A stretch of 64,000 nucleotides of DNA from Bacteroidales bacterium (GTDB taxonomy: Bacteria > Bacteroidota > Bacteroidia > Bacteroidales > JAADJA01), in NCBI GenBank assembly GCA_021740645.1, contig JAIOZL010000009.1, forward strand, positions 1 through 64,000, given 5' to 3'. Every line of letters starts with the position of its first letter. Position 1 is the first letter of the stretch. The notes under the pieces were generated by a model that had not been told where the DNA came from, searched no databases, and saw nothing but the letters and a program-made list of their open reading frames with translations. A program made the position numbers and the translations under genes. Below, piece by piece: positions 39,302-48,047 of the stretch.

Positions 39302-40537
39302 ATGAAAAAATCATTGACTCTTGCCTTTGTGGCAACCCTTATTGTGTTATTTATAAACACCGCTGTGAAAGCCCAAAACGATTCCATTCAAATGGGTGCC
39401 GGTTATGCAAACGACATTTATTACAGCCTGGAAAACGGCGAAGTTCAAATGGTGGAGCGGACCAACTGGGACCTTGGATTTTTTACCAATCCATTCTCAG
39501 CAGGGATAATTACTAACGATGGAAATGGGGTAACTTTATATACGTATCCAAATGCAGATACCAATGGATGGGCTACTATTGATACCTCTGGGCTCATGGG
39601 TTGGACCCCATTGTACAACTCACCTGAAAACTGGGAATTGGGTGCTTTTAATGTGAATGAACTGGGCCACCCGGATTATGGATGGTGTGTGTATAACTCC
39701 ATCACACACGACCTGGTTGGGGATTCACTTTATATCATAAGCTTCGCTGATGGAAGCGCTAAAAAACTCTGGATTAAACGCAAACACTCCATTGCCAGCA
39801 CATTTTACTTTACCTATGCTGACCTGGATGGGTCCAATCAAGTCAATGAAGTTTTAGATTGTAGCGGGTATGCCGATAAAAACTTCGTGTATTATTCCAT
39901 GATGAACCAGGAGGTACTGGACCGGGAGCCAGCATCCGATACCTGGGATCTTTTGTTTACCAAATATATGGGAATCCTTGAAGGGGGAGTGCCCTACCCG
40001 GTTACTGGTGTACTGAATAATACAAACGTACCCGCTAACAGGTTCGATGAGGTATCGCCTGACTATATAAATTGGTCAGCTATTCCATTTGATTCCACCA
40101 AAGCACCTATTGGGCATGATTGGAAATATTTTGATATGAACATTTTCAGTTATGTAGTTGACGATTCAATTGCCTTTTTTGTAAGCAATAAAGCACAGGA
40201 TGTGTATAAACTCGCTTTTTCAATATTTGATTACACAGTGGGCAACGTGGTTTTTAACAAATCCCTGATCAGTCTGGCCAATACACCGGAATTCAATTTA
40301 TCAAAGGCCTTTAAACTATTCCCTAATCCAGCATCAGAAAACATAATGGTTTCATCCATTGATGGTGAAGTGGCAGATTATATTCGGGTACTTGACCTGA
40401 CAGGAAAAGTGGTGCTTAATATAGAAGCTTCTCATACAGATCAATCTGTTTTTGTAGGCAATTTGAGGAGTGGGGTATATTTTGTTCAATTACAAGTTGG
40501 GAACAAATTACTTAACCAAAAAATGATCATCCGATAA
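39302..40537 (+). CDS. HmuY-like secreted protein with T9SS sorting domain
   Basis: The 411-residue protein has a signal peptide (FVATLIVLFINTAVKAQ), an HmuY-like body in which two similar halves begin YYSLENGEV...NWDLGF and VYYSMMNQEV...TWDLLF, and a T9SS type A sorting domain (LFPNPASENI to KMIIR). HmuY proteins of Bacteroidota bind haem outside the cell and hand it to a TonB receptor. The family assignment rests on the repeating Y-S..G.V...WDL pattern and on the neighbouring TonB receptor 6 bases downstream. The haem ligands (two histidines in Porphyromonas HmuY) cannot be assigned here, and some HmuY-like proteins bind other ligands. Export by T9SS would place it on or beyond the surface. 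Confidence 0.72.
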   Translation: MKKSLTLAFVATLIVLFINTAVKAQNDSIQMGAGYANDIYYSLENGEVQMVERTNWDLGFFTNPFSAGIITNDGNGVTLYTYPNADTNGWATIDTSGLMGWTPLYNSPENWELGAFNVNELGHPDYGWCVYNSITHDLVGDSLYIISFADGSAKKLWIKRKHSIASTFYFTYADLDGSNQVNEVLDCSGYADKNFVYYSMMNQEVLDREPASDTWDLLFTKYMGILEGGVPYPVTGVLNNTNVPANRFDEVSPDYINWSAIPFDSTKAPIGHDWKYFDMNIFSYVVDDSIAFFVSNKAQDVYKLAFSIFDYTVGNVVFNKSLISLANTPEFNLSKAFKLFPNPASENIMVSSIDGEVADYIRVLDLTGKVVLNIEASHTDQSVFVGNLRSGVYFVQLQVGNKLLNQKMIIR

Positions 40538-40543
40538 AATATA

Positions 40544-42781
40544 ATGCGATCGACTTCTAATAAAATAGTTACAGTACTGGTCATTACCCTGCTGGTCCTT
40601 TTCAACACCGGAAAGAGCCAGCAGGCTGTGGTCAGTGTGATTGATAAAAAAACCGGAGATGAGGTCCCATTTGCCCATATTTGTTTTGAATCGGTAAATA
40701 GTGGTGAACAAAAACATACCATCACTGACATACACGGACAGGCTATAAATCCACTGAACGAAAAGGCCATCATAGCGGTATCTTTTGTAGGTTTTGAAAC
40801 CTTATACGACACCCTTCTGCCTTTTACCAATAAAGTACTTCAACTTAAACCCACTGTTATTAATATGGGTGAAATTGTGGTAACTGCCCAGTATACGCCA
40901 CAACGGGCAGATAAATCAATTTACAAAGTTAAGGTGATCGGGGCCAGTCAGATTTCACAAAAAGGAGCGACAAACCTGGGAGAGATCCTTACCCATGAGC
41001 TAAGTGTGCGGGTCGGCCAAAACGGGGTATTTGGCTCTAATATGAGCATTCGGGGACTAGGCGGCCAGCATGTGAAATACCTGGTGGATGGAATTCCTGT
41101 CATAGGACGGCTTAATGGCGAAATTGACTTGGGGGACCTCGCAGTAAACAATGTCGATCATATTGAGGTGATCGAAGGACCCATGTCAGTGGTCTATGGC
41201 AGTAATGCTTTAGCTGGAGTGGTGAATATCATTACCAGCGAAAATGTAAACGTTCCCTTTAAAGCAGATGTAAACTCCTATGTTGAATCAGCAGGAAACT
41301 ACAACTTCAATGCCACTGCATCAGGCAGTAAAGGAAATAATATTTTCGGGTTGGCCGGAGGAAGGAATTTTTTTGACGGCTATTCCACAAATGACGGGTC
41401 CCGCACCATGTTCTGGAAACCGAAAAGACAATATACTCTGGATGGATATTATGTGTATAAAACCCCAGCTTATAAATTTAAATATACCTCCCGCTATTTC
41501 GACCAGTTACTCATTGATAAAGGCGAAATCATTGAACCCCATTTTGCACGTGACACTTATTTTAATTCTGTCAGGTTTACCAATTCAATTGATTTCAGCA
41601 CAAAAATAGGTGAGTACAGGTATGTTAAAATACTGGGTGCTTATTCGATATATAACCGAAAACGGAACACCTATTTTAAGGATTTACATTCCCTGGATAA
41701 AGTTTTATCAGCTAATATTGGCGACCAGGATACCACCCGTTTTAATGCCGTGGTTTTGCGCACAGAGTTAAGTAAAAGCACCCCCGAAAGTAACCTAAAC
41801 TACCAGTTTGGACTTGATATCAATGTCGAAAGCGGGAAAGGGGTAAAACTGAATGGCAACAAACAAATTGGTGATTATGCCGCTTACCTAAGCATGAAGT
41901 ACACCCCATTGCCTCAACTTGTTATTCAGCCCGGACTGAGGTACATTTACAATACCCGCTATAAGGCACCCCTTGTATATTCGATGAATATTAAATGGGA
42001 TTTTAACGAATATTATTCCATCAGGTCTTCCTATGCACGTGGATTCAGGGCACCATCACTAAAGGAGCTTTACCTATACTTTGTTGATGTAAATCATAAT
42101 GTACAGGGAAACGAAAACCTGGAGGCTGAAAATTCTCATCATGTAAACCTTTCCTTATCCTATGCACGGGAACAGGGAAAAACTACCTATGGGTATGATG
42201 CCGATCTTTTTTACAACCAGATTTATAATTCCATTCAATTGGTTAGGGTAGGATCTTCTGATGATCTCTATTCCTATGCCAATATTTTCAATTACAAGTC
42301 GATGGGTGGCCAACTGGAATTATTTTATAACCTCTACCCCCATTTCGAATGGAAAGTTGGCATCTCTGAAACAGGCCGTAAAAGCCTGGTTGATGAAAAT
42401 ATTCCGGAATATGATAAAGCCCTTTACAGTACTGATGTCAATTCAAGTTTCTCCTACCGCTTTAATAAAATTAAGTCAGGCCTATCATTGTTTTATAAGT
42501 ATACCGGCGAATTGCAGCAATTTTATGAAAATAATGAGGGAGAAATTGTAACGGGCACTGTAGGCGATTATCACACCCTGGATCTGACCCTGAATAAAAC
42601 CCTGCTGAACCAGGCTGTCAGCCTGACGGCAGGAATAAAAAACATTTTTGATGTCTTTACAGTACCTTCCACTCTTTCAGGAGCAAGCGGAGGAGCACAT
42701 GGTGGAGGTGGCAGCAGCTCTAACATCGGTTATGGAAGAAGCTACTTTTTTAAAGTTTCCTATCATTTTAATAAGTTTTAG
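40544..42781 (+). CDS. TonB-dependent outer membrane receptor
   Basis: The 745-residue receptor has a signal peptide (IVTVLVITLLVLFNTG), a carboxypeptidase-regulatory-like N-terminal domain (about 25-105), a plug (about 110-235; MSIRGLGGQHVKYLVDG, VEVIEGPMSVVYGSNALAG in substance), and a 22-strand barrel. The segment FRAPSLKELY followed by GNENLEAE corresponds to the FRAP and NPxL signature region found in haem receptors and in many other TonB receptors. A glycine-rich stretch with one histidine (GGAHGGGGSSS) lies near the C-terminus and is unusual. It is flanked by two HmuY-like genes with gaps of 6 and 2 bases, so it is most likely the uptake channel for what those proteins bind, haem being the best guess. 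Confidence 0.88.
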   Translation: MRSTSNKIVTVLVITLLVLFNTGKSQQAVVSVIDKKTGDEVPFAHICFESVNSGEQKHTITDIHGQAINPLNEKAIIAVSFVGFETLYDTLLPFTNKVLQLKPTVINMGEIVVTAQYTPQRADKSIYKVKVIGASQISQKGATNLGEILTHELSVRVGQNGVFGSNMSIRGLGGQHVKYLVDGIPVIGRLNGEIDLGDLAVNNVDHIEVIEGPMSVVYGSNALAGVVNIITSENVNVPFKADVNSYVESAGNYNFNATASGSKGNNIFGLAGGRNFFDGYSTNDGSRTMFWKPKRQYTLDGYYVYKTPAYKFKYTSRYFDQLLIDKGEIIEPHFARDTYFNSVRFTNSIDFSTKIGEYRYVKILGAYSIYNRKRNTYFKDLHSLDKVLSANIGDQDTTRFNAVVLRTELSKSTPESNLNYQFGLDINVESGKGVKLNGNKQIGDYAAYLSMKYTPLPQLVIQPGLRYIYNTRYKAPLVYSMNIKWDFNEYYSIRSSYARGFRAPSLKELYLYFVDVNHNVQGNENLEAENSHHVNLSLSYAREQGKTTYGYDADLFYNQIYNSIQLVRVGSSDDLYSYANIFNYKSMGGQLELFYNLYPHFEWKVGISETGRKSLVDENIPEYDKALYSTDVNSSFSYRFNKIKSGLSLFYKYTGELQQFYENNEGEIVTGTVGDYHTLDLTLNKTLLNQAVSLTAGIKNIFDVFTVPSTLSGASGGAHGGGGSSSNIGYGRSYFFKVSYHFNKF

Positions 42782-42783
42782 AT

Positions 42784-43791
42784 ATGATCAAACAAATTCT
42801 ATACGGCATCCTTTTTCTGTTTTTATTTTCATCTTGTTTCAAGGAAGATGACCCACTACCCCCTTTCCCGGAAAAAACCACTACCATCGAAATGACTCAG
42901 TATTACCGGTACCAGTTTTACTTCGACCTGGGCACAAATTCCGTGGTTTCGTCCAACGATAAAAGTATCTGGGACCTCGGATTTGAGTGTGCCGACAGCA
43001 CATGGCATATCCGGTTGAATACTTCCGCTTTTATGATGGCGGCCAATACCGGGCTTAAAGATTTTGAGGCCGTTACGGATACGACCGGCATGGATTGGCG
43101 CTTCGACACATCAGATGGTAATCCAGATTCAACGGCTGTTGGTGAATGGTTAGAAATGGAGAATGAGGACACCCTTTATTTTAACCATGTGTATATTATC
43201 GACAGGGGCCTCGACCACCTGGGTGTTTATCGTGGGTTCCGTAAAATAGTATTTACAAAAGTGGATGAATCGGGTTATTACTTCAGGTATGCCAGGCTGG
43301 ACGGTTCGGATTATAATGAATACCATATTACCCGTGACCCGGAAAGAAATTATATCAACTTTTCTTTTGAAAATAATGGGGAGACACTGGCACTTGAACC
43401 TCCCACGACAGAATGGGACCTGCTGTTTACCATGTATACCACCCTGCTTTACACCGACGAAGGGGAACCTTACCCCTACATCTTAACAGGTGTATTAAGT
43501 AATTATGGAAGTGTTGAAATTGCGTTTGATTCTATCATAGCCTACAAGGATATCCAAATAGACATGGTAAATGGTTTGGACTTCTCCGAAGAACAGGATG
43601 TAATTGGCTACGACTGGAAATACCTGGATGGAGACCCCACCCAAGGAGGTTCCTTTTCCTATCAAATCCACGAGAACTGGAATTACATAATTAAAAACCG
43701 GAATGAGGTGTATTTTAAACTTCGCTTTGTAAGGTTTTATAGTGATACCGGCGAAAAAGGATATCCCACTTTTACCTATTCAGTTTTGTAA
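42784..43791 (+). CDS. HmuY-like outer membrane lipoprotein
   Basis: The 335-residue protein begins with a lipoprotein signal (LYGILFLFLFSSC, lipid site C19). The mature part contains two related halves, each with a Y-x-F/Y...WDLxF pattern (SIWDLGFE and TEWDLLFT), matching the HmuY-like gene upstream of the TonB receptor; both also share GYDWKYLD or GHDWKYFD near the end. Unlike that paralogue it has no T9SS sorting domain. It follows the TonB receptor by 2 bases. It should be anchored at the outer surface, where it could receive the ligand from the T9SS-exported paralogue. HmuY family and haem role are inferred, not proven. Confidence 0.72.
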   Translation: MIKQILYGILFLFLFSSCFKEDDPLPPFPEKTTTIEMTQYYRYQFYFDLGTNSVVSSNDKSIWDLGFECADSTWHIRLNTSAFMMAANTGLKDFEAVTDTTGMDWRFDTSDGNPDSTAVGEWLEMENEDTLYFNHVYIIDRGLDHLGVYRGFRKIVFTKVDESGYYFRYARLDGSDYNEYHITRDPERNYINFSFENNGETLALEPPTTEWDLLFTMYTTLLYTDEGEPYPYILTGVLSNYGSVEIAFDSIIAYKDIQIDMVNGLDFSEEQDVIGYDWKYLDGDPTQGGSFSYQIHENWNYIIKNRNEVYFKLRFVRFYSDTGEKGYPTFTYSVL

Positions 43792-43806
43792 GCGGGGAAT
43801 TTTGTT

Positions 43807-43977
43807 CTACAAAACCAGGTTATATTGCACCTTATATTCCAGGGTATTCAATTCAAGGGCAACTAAATTTCCAAAGCCTTCCCGTTTGGTCATGTAACAG
43901 CCGTTATCCGGGTGAATGAAATTGTATTTTTTGTCTTTCAACAGATAATTCAATATCTTTGAAACATATATACTCAT
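43807..43977 (-). pseudogene. 3' remnant of a metallophosphatase gene
   Basis: A 56-codon open frame on the minus strand (ATG at 43977, TAG ending at 43807) encodes a C-terminal fragment that matches the metallophosphatase at 50459-51175. The last 26 or so codons are identical at DNA level over 79 bases (43815-43893 versus 50467-50545); the upstream codons are only partly similar (KYNFIHPDNGCY against SYKFIDLDNGCY), and the catalytic motifs of the enzyme are missing. It is therefore a broken or partly duplicated copy, not a working gene, although it is still open and could in principle be translated. Confidence 0.75.
43815..43913. repeat. Direct repeat, copy 1 (phosphatase 3' end)
   Basis: This segment repeats 50467-50565 in the same orientation. 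The first 79 bases are identical; the next 20 differ at four positions. The two copies lie 6652 bases apart and bracket the two large T9SS genes. Confidence 0.9.
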
Positions 43978-44035
43978 TTATCCAAAATTAAAAACCTGTG
44001 AAAAAGATAAAATCTTTTTTACATTTATACCCAAT

Positions 44036-47000
44036 TTGAAACAAGTCTATGTGAAGCCAATTATTATTTTCTTTTTCGGATTGTTAAGCCTATACGGCTT
44101 TAGCCAAAGTGAAGATTTCACAGTTGAGAAAACCCAACTTACAGATGACCATGTTTTGGTAACGGTAACCGGCCCTTTTGGTAATTATTCGACCTGGTTG
44201 TGTAAGGGCAATGTGGATGAGGTAAACACTGCTGTTTTTAAGGATGGTGATATGGTAATCAACCAGAATGACAGGGATCATTTTGTGGAAAATATCGATC
44301 TGGGATTGCTGCCCAGTGATATTGAATATTTTAACAGGAATAATGAAAACATGTTGGTTTATGGAGGAAACAAATTGAAGATTCTGGACGGCGATACCCA
44401 TGAGAATATTATTGATGAAATAGCCATCGACACTAAAGTTAGTTTATTTAACGGGGCATTTATGCCGGTAAGCCCTACTCGTAATCAAATTACCCAAAAT
44501 AGTATTATGCACGGCGATACTGAAAGGCATTTTATCATTTGTGCCGGGGAAGGTGGTGGATTGACCCTTATCGAATCTGAAGAAGAAAATGAATTTGAAA
44601 TTGCAGATAGTTTTATCGATGACAATGCAGATGATAAACAATTGCTCTCCTCCTCTGTCCACCATTATTTGAATACTTCTTTTTATTGGGCATTAAATTA
44701 TTGGGATGGAACTTATAAGGTGAAAAAATACATTTGGAATAGCATTGAAGGGTCATATGAAATGGATGCTGAAATAGCCGGTGGAAGTAACGAAATTATT
44801 GAACTGCAAGCCTGGGAAACTCCCGGGGAAATCAGGATCGCATTACTCGACAGGGTACTCATTGTTGATCCTGTGACCTTAAATGAAATAAATACCTATA
44901 ACGATCTTAGTATTGATAAGTTTGCGCATGCTTTCGGCCATATTAAAGGAGAACATAAGATTTATAATTTTGAAACCAATACATACCATGAGTCCGAAGA
45001 AGTTATCACGATGGCTACCGGTGGTGCTTTCGATTGGGATAACGACCGGGTCTATTTTACCGGCTATTTTGATGATGAAGTGAACCCGGAATTCAGGGTG
45101 ATCAATTACAAACCTGGTTCACAAGTTCAATATTATTCTTTAGATGGAGCAATGGATGTAGTATACAATTCATCACCTGATTTTCAGACAGGAGATGCAA
45201 GGGTAGTAGCTGTTGGCAATGATCAAATTATGGGATTTGATGATAACGGATACGAAATTTGTTCTTCTGATCTTGATTGTCATTATGGGTACAGGATTGC
45301 TTTAGATGCTAACCCAACAACTTCTCCCCCTTATGATGACCGAATTGGAATATCGGTGGCCTGTTTAAATGATGGCTTATTGGTCCAACGTGGGGGATAC
45401 AGTTGTAGCGCACCACCTGTTACCCTTACTGCAAAGATAGTTGAAACCGGGATCAGCAGTTCGTTGACCTGTTTCCACCAGGATGATGAAGAAGCTTATT
45501 TTTTCTATAATGGGGAGGGAGGTACCAATATTTATTATACCTATCATGAAACTTCCACTGAGGCTGTTCCTATTGCAATAGGTGATGATTTATCTGTATC
45601 TGTCGTTGATTGTATATATAATGCAGCATCAAACCTGGTTTTGGCTATTTTGCATTCAAATTGTGAGGATGGTTATTTTCAGTTATTAGAGATAAATGAT
45701 GGAAATCCTGTTGTTTCCACTGACCACTACATAAACATCAGCCCGCTTATTAATTACAATGAATACACATACTGCTATTTACAATCAATCAGCCAAACCC
45801 ATTATGTTTATAGGATATGGAAGGAAAATTCAATTATAAATGACGAATTCATACAAGTTTCTTATAATGTTAATGCCCTGGAAATAAACAAGGATGACCA
45901 CCTCATTTATGGTATATGTGTTATTGATGGACAAAATGGAAAAGTGGTTGAAATTGACCACCCTGGAAATAACAATCTATCATATCCCATAATTAATAAT
46001 TATAATCCTGTTGACATAAGTCATATTGCTGGATTGGATAAGGTTTATATTGCTCAATACGACGATAAAATAATTGAAGTCCGTAACACAGAATTTGATC
46101 CTCTGGCTTATATCACAATCAACGGTAACCCCAAAACCATAGAATACAACCCTTACCAAAAACAAGCCTATATCATGAGTGAGGATGCAGGGGAGCCCGG
46201 GTTTACAAGGATTACAATCATTGACTGCATGACGGATCAGGTTCTAAAAGAGGAACTGATCAGAAAAAGTGATGGTTTTATCTATGATACCATTAATGAC
46301 CAGCTTTATTTACATACGAATTGCCCGTATACAAATGAAAACGGGGAATTTGAATACAACATTAAAGCGCTGAATGCATTTAATGATGAATTTTCAAACC
46401 AGGTAAATACAAACCTTTATACTTACTCTGACATTTTTTTAAGTAAAGACAGAACAGTTCCCTCAAAACCATCTTTCGATTACGCTAACAACTATATTTA
46501 TGTCGGCAATTACGGAGCATCCGCCGCCACCAAAATAAAAGCCTACGAAGAAGAATTTACCTACCGTCCCGGTTGGAACTGGCTATCATTCCCCCGCCTT
46601 GAAAGATATATGGATGAATATTTCAATTCTGTAAATTTGCTTAGTCGTAACTCACCATTCCCAGATGATGAACTTAGTTTGGAATATAGATTGCCCGGTG
46701 ACCCACCTGTTTTTATTTATAAAAACTGGGAGCAAGAATTATTATGGTATGGAGTTTTAGATGAAATTTCCTCATCATTGGGTTATAAACTCTACTTAGA
46801 CAACTCGAGTCCCTTATACTCGCTTCGCCTCGAAGGGGCCAAACTGGATTATGATACGAAGATTGATTTGGTAGAAGGAGAAAACTGGGTGGGGTATTTC
46901 CTTGATGAGAGTTATTATCCCGAACAATGCCTGCCCCCGGATTTATGGGAAGTGCTTGACCAAATAAAAACCCAATACTGGACCATGACTAAAAAACCCT

Positions 47001-47782
47001 TCTCGGACCCTCCCTGGTTTATCGAAGGCAAAAAAACACCTTTTAGGTACGGCGACCTTTTAATTCTGAAAACCAACCACGTTTACCAAAATTTCCAGTG
47101 GCAGCAAGCCGGTGACCCGCAAGAGGATAGCGAGTTACCTCAAAGCAGTTTTTTTACTTTTGAAGAACAGGCTGATTACATCCCATTTTATGTAGAAACC
47201 GATTCCACCTCCGATATTCAGGAAATAGCCGTACTGGCCGATGGCGAAGTAAAAGGGGCGGCGGTACGTGAACCAGGCGACACCCTGGTGGAAGTGAATG
47301 GCTACCTGCAAGGGGTGGCCCCTGGCGCTCTTATTGAATTTGAAACCTGGAACGGCACTAAAAGCAGCCCGGTTAAAAAAGACGGTTATGTGGTAATAGA
47401 CCATTACAAAGCGCTGCGCGAAAAACGGAACATCTACGCCGGTGAAAAAGCCAGTTACCACCATGTTTCACTAAAAAGCCAGGAAATTTATGAACTGCCA
47501 CCCGACATCAGCCTGCTTAGTTGCAAGCCCAATCCATTTAAACAAGAAATTGAATTTAGTTTCAGGATGAATTACGAAAACCACATCAGCCTGGAAATTT
47601 ACGATATGGGTGGCAACATTATAAAAACAATTATCCAGGGGAAATACCCTGAAGGCAACTACAGCTTTAGCTGGCAGGGCAAAAACGAAGCCGGAAATAA
47701 AATTAAACCGGGGGTTTACTTTTATAAATTGAATACCAATAATGGAACAGTTTTAACAGATAAATTGGTTTTAATTAAGTAA
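44036..47782 (+). CDS. Large secreted beta-propeller-like protein with T9SS/FlgD-like C-terminus
   Basis: The frame begins with TTG at 44036 (an alternative is GTG at 44051; there is no nearby ATG), giving a signal peptide (PIIIFFFGLLSLYGFSQ). The 1248-residue product has a long beta-rich body with repeating propeller-like strands (about 30-830; for example KVYIAQYDDKIIEVRN), a globular region beginning RPGWNWLSFPRLERY (about 845-1075), and a C-terminal FlgD-like/T9SS domain (KPNPFKQEIEFSF to KLVLIK). I know no specific function; it is likely a surface protein. The body is AT-rich and rich in Asn/Asp codons, while the DNA from about 46480 on is clearly more GC-rich, hinting at a mosaic origin. 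Confidence 0.75.
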   Translation: MKQVYVKPIIIFFFGLLSLYGFSQSEDFTVEKTQLTDDHVLVTVTGPFGNYSTWLCKGNVDEVNTAVFKDGDMVINQNDRDHFVENIDLGLLPSDIEYFNRNNENMLVYGGNKLKILDGDTHENIIDEIAIDTKVSLFNGAFMPVSPTRNQITQNSIMHGDTERHFIICAGEGGGLTLIESEEENEFEIADSFIDDNADDKQLLSSSVHHYLNTSFYWALNYWDGTYKVKKYIWNSIEGSYEMDAEIAGGSNEIIELQAWETPGEIRIALLDRVLIVDPVTLNEINTYNDLSIDKFAHAFGHIKGEHKIYNFETNTYHESEEVITMATGGAFDWDNDRVYFTGYFDDEVNPEFRVINYKPGSQVQYYSLDGAMDVVYNSSPDFQTGDARVVAVGNDQIMGFDDNGYEICSSDLDCHYGYRIALDANPTTSPPYDDRIGISVACLNDGLLVQRGGYSCSAPPVTLTAKIVETGISSSLTCFHQDDEEAYFFYNGEGGTNIYYTYHETSTEAVPIAIGDDLSVSVVDCIYNAASNLVLAILHSNCEDGYFQLLEINDGNPVVSTDHYINISPLINYNEYTYCYLQSISQTHYVYRIWKENSIINDEFIQVSYNVNALEINKDDHLIYGICVIDGQNGKVVEIDHPGNNNLSYPIINNYNPVDISHIAGLDKVYIAQYDDKIIEVRNTEFDPLAYITINGNPKTIEYNPYQKQAYIMSEDAGEPGFTRITIIDCMTDQVLKEELIRKSDGFIYDTINDQLYLHTNCPYTNENGEFEYNIKALNAFNDEFSNQVNTNLYTYSDIFLSKDRTVPSKPSFDYANNYIYVGNYGASAATKIKAYEEEFTYRPGWNWLSFPRLERYMDEYFNSVNLLSRNSPFPDDELSLEYRLPGDPPVFIYKNWEQELLWYGVLDEISSSLGYKLYLDNSSPLYSLRLEGAKLDYDTKIDLVEGENWVGYFLDESYYPEQCLPPDLWEVLDQIKTQYWTMTKKPFSDPPWFIEGKKTPFRYGDLLILKTNHVYQNFQWQQAGDPQEDSELPQSSFFTFEEQADYIPFYVETDSTSDIQEIAVLADGEVKGAAVREPGDTLVEVNGYLQGVAPGALIEFETWNGTKSSPVKKDGYVVIDHYKALREKRNIYAGEKASYHHVSLKSQEIYELPPDISLLSCKPNPFKQEIEFSFRMNYENHISLEIYDMGGNIIKTIIQGKYPEGNYSFSWQGKNEAGNKIKPGVYFYKLNTNNGTVLTDKLVLIK

Positions 47783-47802
47783 CACTAAGAAAAAAATGGA
47801 CC

Positions 47803-48040
47803 GTCATTGCAAACATAAAGGCTGGACAAAGGGATGGAGTGAAACCTGTCTGTTCGGTTTTCCAGTCATAAGGCATGGCAGACAGGCAATCTGTCAAAAG
47901 GTACCGTCATTGCGAGCACACGCAATGGCTTGTTTGGTGGAGCGAAGCAATCTCTTAAAAAACCCCCATAGCCAAACATATCTAGATTGCTTCGGAATTC
48001 CTTCCCACCTGCCAAACCTGTTGATTCCTCGCAATGACGA
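47803..48040. repeat. MITE-like palindromic repeat cluster
   Basis: Two palindromic units lie between the T9SS genes. The first (about 47803-47890) contains CCTGTCTG (47845-47852) and its exact reverse complement (47879-47886). The second has outer arms CGTCATTGCGAG (47905-47916) and CTCGCAATGACG (48028-48039) and inner arms GAAGCAATCT (47944-47953) and AGATTGCTTC (47984-47993). Such CGTCATTGCGAG...GCAATCT elements recur in intergenic DNA of many bacterial genomes, including Bacteroidota. The element is open in one frame, which makes the next gene look longer than it is. Confidence 0.85.
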
Positions 48041-48047
48041 AAATAAA

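Noticed and set aside
47796..48047. N-terminal extension of the beta-helix protein
   Set aside because: The codons run through a palindromic repeat and precede a normal signal peptide; the ATG at 48048 is a better start.
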